DNA of 64,000 nt, from positions 463,734 through 527,733 of the forward strand of contig NZ_LJJC01000004.1 of assembly GCF_001420715.1 (NCBI RefSeq), read 5' to 3'. A program made the translations under genes and the position numbers. The first letter of the stretch is position 1. Each line of letters starts with the position of its first letter. The notes beneath the pieces are model-generated. The model was given only the letters and a program-made list of their open reading frames with translations, did no database searches and was not told the origin of the DNA. Below are positions 27,027 through 35,703 of this stretch, in pieces. Source of the stretch: Heyndrickxia shackletonii. Lineage in GTDB: Bacteria > Bacillota > Bacilli > Bacillales > Bacillaceae_C.

Positions 27027-27524
27027 TTATTTTAATGAGATGGTGTTAATACGGCGATAAATGACAATCCACGTGATTGCAAATAATATAGTCAGTAATA
27101 TAGCTACTGTGTACAGACCTGCTTCAGGTACCATTGTGCCAATCATCACACCCATCAATCCACCCATTGTACCTGAAACAACACCATCTAATACTGCAAT
27201 TCCATCTTTAAATGGAGAACAAATTATTACACTAATTAAAACTCCCACAATAAAACCGATAATATAAGCTGCATTTTGTTGAGTGTTAAACATAGCACCC
27301 AAAATGGTACAAATAGTAATAGTAGAACTCATCCCCAAAGACATCGTTATAGAATGTATAAGACTGCTGTGCTGTTCTATTAATTGACTTAACAGATTTT
27401 GATGTTCCCATAGTGTATTTAATATATGTAAGACTAATAGGATGGTAATAACTAAAATGCTTATAGCAAAGATCCATGATATGCTTGAAGTACTCATCAT
27501 CATATGACCCATTTCATGTTGCAA
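27027..27524 (-). CDS. Met/His-rich-terminus membrane protein, unknown
   Basis: A 165-residue protein starting at TTG 27524 with a strong AGAGGAGG ribosome binding site. Its N-terminus is rich in Met and His (MQHEMGHMMM), a composition common in copper-handling proteins. Four to five membrane helices follow (about residues 14-38, 58-78, 86-105, 115-132 and 138-158), one with a Gly/Met pattern GTMGGLMGVMIGTMVP. The family was not recognised. A metal-related role is only a guess from composition. Confidence 0.6.
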   Translation of the reverse strand: MQHEMGHMMMSTSSISWIFAISILVITILLVLHILNTLWEHQNLLSQLIEQHSSLIHSITMSLGMSSTITICTILGAMFNTQQNAAYIIGFIVGVLISVIICSPFKDGIAVLDGVVSGTMGGLMGVMIGTMVPEAGLYTVAILLTILFAITWIVIYRRINTISLK

Positions 27525-27715
27525 ATAATTTTCCTCCTCTGGACATTATAGTTATAGTGTTTAATCCATTCCTTTTGTAATTGTTGATCTCCCTAAAATA
27601 TCTATTCCTTAAAATGAAAAATATCCCTTTAGCCTAAATAAATCACTTATCTTTCTAACTAACCTTTTTAGAGTGGAAAAGTATCTGTTTTAAAATATAT
27701 TTAAAGACTAGTAGT

Positions 27716-27759
27716 GTCAGTCCAATTTCTTATGAAGAAAGAGGACTGACCTTTTTTAT
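27716..27759 (+). terminator. Intrinsic terminator-like hairpin
   Basis: GTCAGTCC..TTTCTT pairs with AAGAAA..GGACTGAC, followed by CTTTTTTATT. No plus-strand gene lies directly upstream, so it may guard the PTS operon from read-through. Confidence 0.6.
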
Positions 27760-27831
27760 TTGATTGGAGATATCTTTATGCATAGTCATTTTTTGACGCT
27801 AGTTTCGTGACAAAAAGTGTTATAACCTTAG

Positions 27832-27846
27832 TTGAAAGCGCTTTTT
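27832..27846 (+). promoter_or_regulatory. cre (CcpA-binding) site
   Basis: TTGAAAGCGCTTTTT matches the catabolite-responsive element consensus closely. It lies about 50 bases before the PRD regulator and should repress the PTS-iol operon when preferred sugars are present. Confidence 0.7.
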
Positions 27847-27894
27847 TGAATTTCTATACTAGAATCAGAGTTTAGGAAGGGCAGGTGAATACAG

Positions 27895-29916
27895 GTGAAA
27901 TTGGATCAGCGATGTATTGAAATTATAGATATTTTGCTTTTGCAGGATGGTTTTATGAATATCGCAAAAATTGCGGAACATGTGGAAACGAGTGAACGTA
28001 ACGTTCGTTATAGTTTGAGCAAGATTGATTTATTTATGGAAGAAAATCAACTAGCCCCATTAACAAGGCATCCGCGCAAAGGAATATTTCTTGTTGAAAA
28101 GAATCGAATCCGACCAATCTTAGCAACTTTTAAACAACGAATGACACCAAAAAAATATCAGTATTCACCAGACGAAGTCCAAAATTTTTTAAAGCTGAAA
28201 TTGTTAATTTCAGATGTGCCCATTCCAACTTCCTATTTTGAAGAGGTCCTTTTTATTTCACGAACGTCAGTATTAAATCATCTAAGGGCTATTGAGGGGG
28301 ATATTTTTCTAGAAAACTTATATTTAGCACATAAGAAGCGAAAGGGGCACTATATTTCCGGAGAGATCCTTTCAAAATGCATTATTTTTGCTAAAACCCT
28401 GATCCGGAGTATTAATATTAGGGAATTTTATAATTTTATTGAAGATGACAGAATCGTTTCAAAACGCGGAGAACTGTTTTTTTATAATCTTTTTGAATAT
28501 GAGCATTTGCAAAAGGCTGTAGAAATCAGTCATCGGATGGAAACTAATTTAAATCACGGTCTGGATGATCAATCATATCTGACGCTATTAACCTTACTAT
28601 TTAAAATTCTTACAGAAGAACAAGGAGAATTTGAGAGTACTTTAGGTACGTTATCCCATATTGATCCTAAATACAAAGACAGCTTAAGGACTCTTCTAAA
28701 TAGTGTTAAACAACTAGATAGCCAGAAACAAGCAGAAGAAATTGAAGTATTTACAAAAGAACTTTGCAGAAAAATGGGGGAAGCATACCAAGTGGATTTT
28801 CTGCAGGGGCATAGTAAATTTTTTGAACAAATTAAAAAGCATGTTGCATTTATGGTAAAGCGGTTGCAGGAAAATGTAATGATTGAAAACCCGATTTTTG
28901 ACCAATTTATGAAGGCTGATCATGAAATATTTCTTGTAACATCAAAATTTTGCCAAGAATTGGAACCGTTAATTAAAGTTACCGTTACAAATCAAGAAGT
29001 CTCTTTTCTAGCCATCTATTTTTCGTCCGAACTACAACGGTATAAAACAAAGCAAAAGAAAAAACCTTCCATTCTGATTGTTTGTGTGGAAGGAACCGCT
29101 GTAGCAAGCATGATAGGTGCGCAGATTAAAAGAATGTTTGAATTTGAAAGAATCGAGACTACCCCACTAAGGCGTTTAAATAAGGAAATGATAGAAAAAT
29201 ATGATTATGTGCTGAGCACAGTGAATATCCCAGATATTAGTTCAGAGAAGATCTTGCGCATCAATAGTTATCTTCATATGGACGACATTGAATTACTTCA
29301 GAAGCATATACAAATGAAGATGATTGTACAGCCAACTCAGCCGTTAAATAAATTTAGCAAAATAATACAGATAATGATGGATAATGGTCATATTACAAAT
29401 TTGAGCAAGCTGGAATCTGATTTGCTAGAAGTTCTTACTAATGATTCATATGAAAATCGGAAGGAAGAGGTGCCGGATTTTATTTTTTCTTCAGAAACCA
29501 TTGTTTATGGAGAAAAGGCAAATACCTGGCGTCAGGCTATTGCGCTTGGGACAAACAACCTGCTTTCGATGAATTGTATAGAATCAAGATATTATGAAAA
29601 TATCATTAAGAGCATCACGAAGTATGGTCCCTATATGACTGTTGCTCCTGGAGTAGTTTTGGCACACGCAGGTCCTGATGATGGCGTATTAAAAGACAGT
29701 TTAGCAGTAACGGTTTTGAACAAAGGGGTTTCTTTTTATGATCGATACAATATTCCAGTACAGGTAATCTTTACAATGGCATTTCATTCAAAGGGAACGC
29801 ATCTCTTAGTGGAACGGCTGGCTCAATTAGCACTAAATTCGGACAAGGTTCGATTACTTACAGAAGCAAGTTCAAAAGAGGAAATCTATCAGCTTGTTAA
29901 AGCAACCATTATATAA
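27895..29916 (+). CDS. PRD-containing transcriptional activator with EIIB and EIIA domains (MtlR/BglG type)
   Basis: A 673-residue PTS-controlled regulator. N-terminal helix-turn-helix domains cover residues 1-150 (ETSERNVRYSLSKID, ISRTSVLNHLRAIEG). Two PTS regulation domains span about 185-280 and 295-400. A GatB-like EIIB domain with Cys in ILIVCVEGTAVASMIG lies near residues 398-485. A type 2 EIIA domain is at residues 530-673 with the active His in APGVVLAHAGP. The layout is that of MtlR/LicR/ManR activators, whose activity is set by phosphorylation from HPr and their own PTS. It is the first gene of the operon and presumably its activator. GTG start. Confidence 0.9.
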   Translation: MKLDQRCIEIIDILLLQDGFMNIAKIAEHVETSERNVRYSLSKIDLFMEENQLAPLTRHPRKGIFLVEKNRIRPILATFKQRMTPKKYQYSPDEVQNFLKLKLLISDVPIPTSYFEEVLFISRTSVLNHLRAIEGDIFLENLYLAHKKRKGHYISGEILSKCIIFAKTLIRSINIREFYNFIEDDRIVSKRGELFFYNLFEYEHLQKAVEISHRMETNLNHGLDDQSYLTLLTLLFKILTEEQGEFESTLGTLSHIDPKYKDSLRTLLNSVKQLDSQKQAEEIEVFTKELCRKMGEAYQVDFLQGHSKFFEQIKKHVAFMVKRLQENVMIENPIFDQFMKADHEIFLVTSKFCQELEPLIKVTVTNQEVSFLAIYFSSELQRYKTKQKKKPSILIVCVEGTAVASMIGAQIKRMFEFERIETTPLRRLNKEMIEKYDYVLSTVNIPDISSEKILRINSYLHMDDIELLQKHIQMKMIVQPTQPLNKFSKIIQIMMDNGHITNLSKLESDLLEVLTNDSYENRKEEVPDFIFSSETIVYGEKANTWRQAIALGTNNLLSMNCIESRYYENIIKSITKYGPYMTVAPGVVLAHAGPDDGVLKDSLAVTVLNKGVSFYDRYNIPVQVIFTMAFHSKGTHLLVERLAQLALNSDKVRLLTEASSKEEIYQLVKATII

Positions 29917-29929
29917 AAGGAGAACAAGG

Positions 29930-30259
29930 ATGAACACAGAGCAAATTTCTTTCAAAATTATTTCATTAGCCGGAGATGCTTTCGCGAAGCTGATTGAAGC
30001 TTTACGAATGGCGAAAAAAGGTGAGCTTCAACAAGTAGAAACATTAATTAACGAGGCAAAAGAACAAGTAAATGAGGCTCATAATGTACAGACTGACTTA
30101 ATTGTAAAAGAGGCTCAAGGAGAGAAAGCAGAGTTCTCTGTTTTACTTATTCATGCTCAAGATACTTTAATGAATACGATTTTAACGATGACATTAGTAG
30201 AAGAAATGATTGGCATGTATATGGATTTAAAAAAACAAATAGAAAATAAGGGGGAATAA
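29930..30259 (+). CDS. PTS lactose/cellobiose-family IIA component
   Basis: A 109-residue helical protein of the PTS IIA Lac/Cel family, which accepts phosphate from HPr and passes it to IIB. It has SFKIISLAGDAFAKLIEALRMAKKGE at the start and the conserved active-site His in EAHNVQTDLI, with the family's acidic VLLIHAQDTLMNTI later. ATG 29930 has AAAAGGAG upstream. It is 13 bases after the regulator and four bases before the IIB gene. Confidence 0.92.
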   Translation: MNTEQISFKIISLAGDAFAKLIEALRMAKKGELQQVETLINEAKEQVNEAHNVQTDLIVKEAQGEKAEFSVLLIHAQDTLMNTILTMTLVEEMIGMYMDLKKQIENKGE

Positions 30260-30262
30260 AAC

Positions 30263-30607
30263 ATGAATTTTGATAAATTGTATATTTTGTTGGTTTGTAA
30301 TTTAGGTGCTTCGACTGGAGTTATGGTTACAAAAATGAAAGAGGTCGCATCGAAAAGCGAGAAATTAAAAAAAGTAGATATCCGAATTGAAGCACATCCT
30401 GCGGGAGAATTAAGAGAATATATTGAAGACTTTGATGTCATTATGGTGGGGCCGCAAATTAAACATAAATTTGCGGAGCTGAAAAAGCTAGCAGATGAAG
30501 CTGGTAAACCAATTCAAATTATCGATACTCAAGATTATGGAATGGTGAACGGTGGGAATATTTTGAAAGATGCTATTATCATGAAAATGCAGTCTACTGC
30601 AAAATAG
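30263..30607 (+). CDS. PTS lactose/cellobiose-family IIB component
   Basis: A 114-residue IIB protein with the phosphocysteine in LLVCNLGASTGVMV (about Cys12). The loop and VIMVGPQIKHKFAELK are typical of the cellobiose/chitobiose subfamily. It takes phosphate from IIA and phosphorylates the sugar during transport through IIC. An AGGGGG ribosome binding site precedes it and the IIC gene follows 12 bases later. Confidence 0.92.
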   Translation: MNFDKLYILLVCNLGASTGVMVTKMKEVASKSEKLKKVDIRIEAHPAGELREYIEDFDVIMVGPQIKHKFAELKKLADEAGKPIQIIDTQDYGMVNGGNILKDAIIMKMQSTAK

Positions 30608-30619
30608 GAGGATGTCTAT

Positions 30620-31945
30620 ATGTCGAGAAACGGTAAAAAATCGAAAATGGATGGTTTTATATCCTTTATGGAAAAGCACTTTGAGCCGATAGCAGCAAGG
30701 ATAGAGAAACAACGACATGTAGCATCCATTAAGAATGGTATGATCGCACTTATTTCGGTATTGATAATCGGCTCTTTTTCTTTAATCATTTCATCCATCG
30801 GCAATATGTTTCCTAATGGAACAGCAGTAAAGACCTTCTTTGTTCATTACAATGATATATTGCAATTACCTTTCCAGTTTACATTTGGCTTACTATCGGT
30901 TTATTGTGCCATCACGATTTCCTATAATCATGCGAAACAGATGAAGGTTCCTGTTTTACATGGTGTAATAGCTGGGGTATTAGTGACATTAATATTAAAT
31001 ACAAAGATAGTGGATGGAAGCTTAAATACACAGTTTCTTGATTCACGCGGGTTATTTATTGCGATCTTTGCATCATTAATAACGATTGAAGTACTAAATG
31101 TATTTATGAAAAATAATATTACCATTCGATTAAAAGGCTTGCCAGAGGGGATTTCCGCTACATTTGAATCGATCATACCGATGGTAGTGGTTTTATTTGG
31201 AGCTGTATTACTAAGTGTTGGTGTACAAAGTATGACGAATGGAAAAATCATTCCGGAAGCATTCACAACGATGCTTGCACCTGCAATCAATAGTATTGAT
31301 ACACCATATGCCGTTTTTGTTATTTCGTTTTTAGAAATGTTATTTTGGTTCATTGGATTGAATGGTTATGCGATTTTAATTGGCTTTGTCTTACCATTTA
31401 TGACCCAGTACCTTGGTCAAAATGCTGCAGCATTTGCAGCTGGGGAACCAATTCCACATGTGTTTGCACCAAATTTTTGGGATTATTTTATGGGATTTTC
31501 AGGATCCGGAATTACTGGGGCATTAGTGGTATTAGCATTATTTAGTAGATCTCAGAAAATTAAAGCTGTCGGTAAAGCCTCCGTTGTTCCAGCGATCTTT
31601 ACTATTTCGGAGCCAGTTGTTTTCGGATTACCAATATGCTTTAATCCGTATTTATTTATCCCATTTGTAATCGGGACACCTATTTTGGCAGCTGTTCAAT
31701 GGTTTATATTCCACTGGGGTTTAGTACGGCCACCAGTTGTTAATGTTGGAGGAACACCTATACCTTTTGCGCAATATTTGTCCACGATGGACTGGAAAGC
31801 GGTTATTCTTGGATTCGCTGTGTTGGCTGCAGCCGTTTGTATGTATTATCCGTTTTTCAAAATGTATGAGCGCAGTGCAATGAAAGAAGAAAGAGTTCTT
31901 AATGACAGGGAAAGAGCACATCAAGAGCTTGACCTTGATTTTTAA
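30620..31945 (+). CDS. PTS lactose/cellobiose-family IIC permease
   Basis: A 441-residue membrane permease with about ten membrane segments and the IIC (CelB/LacE) hallmarks. These are the N-terminal FMEKHFEPIAARIEKQRHVASIKNGM, LEMLFWFIGLNGYA and the motif around FTISEPVVFGLPICFNPYLFIPF. It transports and phosphorylates its substrate together with IIA and IIB. The substrate cannot be read from sequence; proteins of this family carry beta-glycosides, chitobiose and lactose. No phospho-beta-glycosidase gene accompanies it here, which is unusual. Confidence 0.92.
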   Translation: MSRNGKKSKMDGFISFMEKHFEPIAARIEKQRHVASIKNGMIALISVLIIGSFSLIISSIGNMFPNGTAVKTFFVHYNDILQLPFQFTFGLLSVYCAITISYNHAKQMKVPVLHGVIAGVLVTLILNTKIVDGSLNTQFLDSRGLFIAIFASLITIEVLNVFMKNNITIRLKGLPEGISATFESIIPMVVVLFGAVLLSVGVQSMTNGKIIPEAFTTMLAPAINSIDTPYAVFVISFLEMLFWFIGLNGYAILIGFVLPFMTQYLGQNAAAFAAGEPIPHVFAPNFWDYFMGFSGSGITGALVVLALFSRSQKIKAVGKASVVPAIFTISEPVVFGLPICFNPYLFIPFVIGTPILAAVQWFIFHWGLVRPPVVNVGGTPIPFAQYLSTMDWKAVILGFAVLAAAVCMYYPFFKMYERSAMKEERVLNDRERAHQELDLDF

Positions 31946-31965
31946 AATAGAAAGGAAACAACAAA

Positions 31966-32694
31966 ATGAACATAAAAAAGTTTTCTACAGCAGTATCAAT
32001 GGCTGAAGCAGCTGGTGAACATATTATTGAATTAGTAAAAAAGAAGCCTGAAAGTTTACTATGCTTTGCTGGGGGAGAAACTCCACTTTTGACTTTAAAC
32101 TATTTAGTAGAAGCTGCTTTAAAAGGGAAAGTGGACTTTGGAAAATGCTCCTTTGTCGGTCTGGATGAGTGGGTCGGTCTTGGCCGTGAGACAAAGGGCA
32201 GTTGCAGGCAAACATTGTTTGATTATTTCTTTGACCGTGTTCCGGAATTAACGGATTCGCAAATTTGTTTTTTTGATGGTTTGGCAAATGATTTGGATGC
32301 TGAATGTAAAAGAGTAGATGAATTTATAGCCAAACATGGAGTAATAGACTTTATGCTGCTAGGTATTGGCATGAATGGACATCTTGGTTTCAATGAACCA
32401 GGTGTACCGACAGATAAGTATTGTCATGTAGTAGATCTTGATTCAGTAACAAAGAAGGTTTCAGTGAAATATTTTGATGAAGAAGTTAATGTATCAAAGG
32501 GAATCTCTCTTGGAATAAAACATATTATGGAAGCGACTGAAGTGATGTTAATGGCATATGGAGAAAAGAAAGCAGACATTGTGAAGCGTACAATCGATAC
32601 AGAACCAACTTCAGATGTTCCTTCCACTCTTGCTAAGAACTCGAAAAATGCGGTTATGTTTATCGATGAAGCAGCTGGAAGCCAACTAAACTAA
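31966..32694 (+). CDS. NagB/AgaI-family sugar-phosphate isomerase/deaminase-like protein
   Basis: A 242-residue protein of the glucosamine-6-phosphate deaminase family. LCFAGGETPLLTLNYL is the phosphate-binding loop, FVGLDEWVGLG holds the Asp equivalent to NagB Asp72, and LLGIGMNGHLGFNEPG holds His and Glu equivalents of His143 and Glu148. The Asp141 position is Asn, as in AgaI-type (galactosamine-6-phosphate) members, not NagB. It would open and isomerise an amino sugar or sugar phosphate imported by the adjoining PTS. It is 20 bases after the IIC gene. Confidence 0.8.
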   Translation: MNIKKFSTAVSMAEAAGEHIIELVKKKPESLLCFAGGETPLLTLNYLVEAALKGKVDFGKCSFVGLDEWVGLGRETKGSCRQTLFDYFFDRVPELTDSQICFFDGLANDLDAECKRVDEFIAKHGVIDFMLLGIGMNGHLGFNEPGVPTDKYCHVVDLDSVTKKVSVKYFDEEVNVSKGISLGIKHIMEATEVMLMAYGEKKADIVKRTIDTEPTSDVPSTLAKNSKNAVMFIDEAAGSQLN

Positions 32695-32714
32695 GGAAAG
32701 AAGGACTTAGGCAG

Positions 32715-33668
32715 ATGAAATATATAGATATTCAAGGAAAAAAAGATGGACAAGATATTACCATTAGAGTTTCTAATTTACTGATGGGTTCAGGAGATTT
32801 CCTTCGAGCGGATAATATGGATTTTGCTGCTCCAGTATTGGATAAATTTCTTGAAATAGGTGGAAATACATTTGATACAGCTAGACAATATCGCCATAGT
32901 GAAAAGGCTTTAGCAGCTTGGATGGAAGCACGAGGAAATAGAGACCGCTTAGTTATTCATACGAAGGCATGTCATCCAACCCGTGAAAATCCTGATGTTG
33001 CAAGGGTTAACCCCGAAGCAATTGAAGAGGATCTCCATACTAGCTTAGAAATGCTCGGTACGGATCATGTGGAATTATTTGCTTTGCACCGAGATGATCC
33101 TACAAAGGAAGTTGGACCAATTATGGAAAGTCTTCATAAACAGGTGGAAAAAGGATTAGTTTACGCAATCGGTGCTTCTAATTGGGAAACAACAAGAATA
33201 ATAGAAGCAAATAAATATGCAGCCGAACATGGGTTAACACCGTTTACCTTTAATAGTCCAAATTTAAGTCTCGCTAAAGTGAATCGACCTCGTTGGGAAA
33301 ATTGCGTATCAGCAAATGATGAGATGATTGCTTGGCATCAAAATACAAAGACACCTCTGTTGTCATGGTCCTCACAAGCAGGAGGGTTCTTCTCTGGTAA
33401 ATTTGCGCCACATATGAAAGAGAATGTGGAAATGGTAGAGGTTTATTATAGTGAAAATAACTGGGAGAGATATCGCCGTGCAAAAGAGCTGGCAGCTAAA
33501 AAAGGGGTAACACCTATTCAGATTTCTCTTGCTTATGTATTACGTCAGACTTTCCCGACAGCAGCGGTAATTGGTCCGGAAAATAGTAACGAATTATTAT
33601 CTTCTTACGATGCAACGAAGATTTTATTAACAGATGATGAAGTTCGTTGGCTAGATTTAAAGGAATAA
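32715..33668 (+). CDS. Aldo/keto reductase
   Basis: A 317-residue NAD(P)H-dependent TIM-barrel oxidoreductase. The catalytic tetrad is visible: Asp and Tyr in NTFDTARQYRHSEKALAAWM, Lys in VIHTKACHP and His in ELFALHRDDP. The C-terminal VIGPENSNELLSSYDA is the cofactor-binding end. It could oxidise or reduce a cyclitol or a sugar in the pathway, standing in for the missing inositol dehydrogenase. It is 20 bases after the AgaI-like gene with GGAAAGAAGGA upstream. Confidence 0.85.
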   Translation: MKYIDIQGKKDGQDITIRVSNLLMGSGDFLRADNMDFAAPVLDKFLEIGGNTFDTARQYRHSEKALAAWMEARGNRDRLVIHTKACHPTRENPDVARVNPEAIEEDLHTSLEMLGTDHVELFALHRDDPTKEVGPIMESLHKQVEKGLVYAIGASNWETTRIIEANKYAAEHGLTPFTFNSPNLSLAKVNRPRWENCVSANDEMIAWHQNTKTPLLSWSSQAGGFFSGKFAPHMKENVEMVEVYYSENNWERYRRAKELAAKKGVTPIQISLAYVLRQTFPTAAVIGPENSNELLSSYDATKILLTDDEVRWLDLKE

Positions 33669-33780
33669 TTGGATTAGTGCTGAAAAAGGGAAAAATGGTT
33701 TGGTTTAATTCGTAATCGTTTCGATTTAAAGAAGGGGATTTTAAGTGAAACAAAAATATAGAAAAAATGGAGGTGCAAAG

Positions 33781-34566
33781 ATGAAAGACATTCGTCATAA
33801 GTTTGCCGTGGAATTATATTCATTTAGGCGTGAACTTGAAGCAGACTTCGCTGGAACAATACGAGAGCTGCGAAAAATGGGCTGGGAGGCTGTTCAGATG
33901 GACGGACTTCGTGGCAATAGTGCGGAGGATATCGCTGCGGTCCTTCGAGAAACAGGAATGAAGGTAGCAGGTATGCATGTCTCACTTGATCGGATGCTTA
34001 ATGATACGGACAACGTAGTATACGAGGGATTGTTATTTGGAACAAAGGATATTTTTTGCAACTCGTTACCGGAAGAATTACAGAATGAAGAGGGGTATCG
34101 CTATGTGAAACGTTCAATGCTTGACTTAGCTGATCGCCTCAATGGATTAGGCTTTAGAGTAGGTTACCATAACCATGAATTTGAGTTTTTATCAAAGGTT
34201 GATAACCGAACGGCATATGATTATTTAATGTTGCCAGAGGGGAATCGTTTTCTTTATCCAGAAGTAGATACTTATTGGGTTCAATATGCTGAAATCAATC
34301 CATTATCTGTGATTCAACGCTTTCCGGACAAAATGCCTATTTTACACTTGAAAGATATGAAGGCAGATAAGAAACTAACATATCCTGAATCTCTTGCAGA
34401 AATAGGAACGGGCAGCATAGACTTTCTCCCGATTTTAAAATGGGGTGAAGCAAATGGAACGGAATGGTACGTGGTGGAGCAGGATCGTAGTTTTTTAACA
34501 GGCGGTATGATGGAAAGCTATCAAATTAGTTTTAATAATTTACTAAAACTTCAGGAACAATTGTAA
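33781..34566 (+). CDS. Sugar phosphate isomerase/epimerase (xylose isomerase-like TIM barrel)
   Basis: A 261-residue TIM barrel of the AP-endonuclease-2/xylose isomerase-like family. Likely metal ligands are in GYHNHEFEF, PEVDTYWV, LHLKDMK and VVEQD. The inosose dehydratase IolE belongs to this superfamily, so this protein may dehydrate an inosose to the dione used by IolD, replacing the absent iolE. ATG 33781 follows GGAGGTG; an in-frame GTG at 33745 is less likely. A 112-base gap without a terminator separates it from the aldo/keto reductase gene. Confidence 0.82.
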   Translation: MKDIRHKFAVELYSFRRELEADFAGTIRELRKMGWEAVQMDGLRGNSAEDIAAVLRETGMKVAGMHVSLDRMLNDTDNVVYEGLLFGTKDIFCNSLPEELQNEEGYRYVKRSMLDLADRLNGLGFRVGYHNHEFEFLSKVDNRTAYDYLMLPEGNRFLYPEVDTYWVQYAEINPLSVIQRFPDKMPILHLKDMKADKKLTYPESLAEIGTGSIDFLPILKWGEANGTEWYVVEQDRSFLTGGMMESYQISFNNLLKLQEQL

Positions 34567-34616
34567 ATCGAATAGATTCACATTTCCACTTTGATTTGAA
34601 AGAAGGAACAGTTAAA

Positions 34617-35612
34617 ATGCTAACCTGGAAAAATAATAGAAGACTTGATCTGATTGCAATGGGACGGCTTTGTATCGATTTAAATGCAAACGAGATTAAT
34701 AGACCGATGGAAGAAACGATGACGTTTACGAAATACGTAGGGGGGTCGCCAGCCAATATTGCGATTGGCACAGCAAGACTTGGACAAAAAACAGGGTTTA
34801 TAGGAAAAGTAGCAGATGATCAAATGGGTCGTTTTATCATAGATTATTTGAAAAAAAATAATATTGATACTAATAGTGTAACAACAGATCGTACTGGTGC
34901 TGTTACCGGACTGGCATTTACAGAGATTAAGAGTCCCGAGGATTGCAGTATTTTAATGTATCGTGACAATGTAGCGGATTTGAAGCTGCATCCTTCCGAA
35001 GTAGATGAAGAATATATTAAACAAGCAAAAGCACTTTTAATATCAGGAACAGCACTGGCCAAAAGTCCATCAAGGGAAGCTGTATTTGTTGCACTTGAAT
35101 ATGCCGTGAAACATGATGTTACTGTATTTTTTGACCTAGACTACCGTCCATATACCTGGATTGATGAAGCAGAAACAGCAGTTTATTACAATTTAGCTGC
35201 TGAAAAATGCGATTGTTTAATAGGTACACGTGAAGAATTCGATATGATGGAAAAGCTCTTAAATATAACAGAGTCCGACGATCGCTATACTGCATCACGT
35301 TGGTTTTCATACCGAGCCGAGCTTGTTGTAATCAAGCATGGCGGAGCAGGTTCAATCGCATATACAAAAGACGGTAGTTCTCACAAAGGGGGCATTTTCC
35401 AAACAAACGTCCTAAAAACGTTTGGTGCCGGGGACTCTTATGCATCTGCATTCATCTACGGACTAATGAATGGGAAAACAGTGGAGGAAGCAATGAAGTT
35501 GGGGAGTGCGTCGGCATCCATTGTTATTTCACGCCATAGCTGCTCCGAAGCAATGCCAACGGAGGAAGAATTGCTCAACCATATAGATACAGCAGAGTAT
35601 AAACCATCTTAA
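34617..35612 (+). CDS. iolC: 5-dehydro-2-deoxygluconokinase
   Basis: A 331-residue PfkB-family kinase that phosphorylates 5-keto-2-deoxygluconate in inositol breakdown. It has LDLIAMGRLCIDLNANE, GGSPANIAIGTARLG (first PfkB signature) and FGAGDSYASAFIYGL with the catalytic Asp. The IolC-specific N-terminus with an acidic LNANEINRPMEE is present. ATG 34617 is chosen over TTG 34596 for AGAAGGA spacing. Confidence 0.92.
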   Translation: MLTWKNNRRLDLIAMGRLCIDLNANEINRPMEETMTFTKYVGGSPANIAIGTARLGQKTGFIGKVADDQMGRFIIDYLKKNNIDTNSVTTDRTGAVTGLAFTEIKSPEDCSILMYRDNVADLKLHPSEVDEEYIKQAKALLISGTALAKSPSREAVFVALEYAVKHDVTVFFDLDYRPYTWIDEAETAVYYNLAAEKCDCLIGTREEFDMMEKLLNITESDDRYTASRWFSYRAELVVIKHGGAGSIAYTKDGSSHKGGIFQTNVLKTFGAGDSYASAFIYGLMNGKTVEEAMKLGSASASIVISRHSCSEAMPTEEELLNHIDTAEYKPS

Positions 35613-35703
35613 TATTTGTTCATTTTGTATGGGGAATTATAAAAATATTGAAGAAAACAATCGTTGAATAAACAGCCTTCAATACAGAAAGGGAGAGAAC
35701 AGA

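Noticed and set aside
33669-33780. Terminator separating the PTS half from the iol half
   Set aside because: No hairpin with a T run is visible, so the two halves are treated as one operon.
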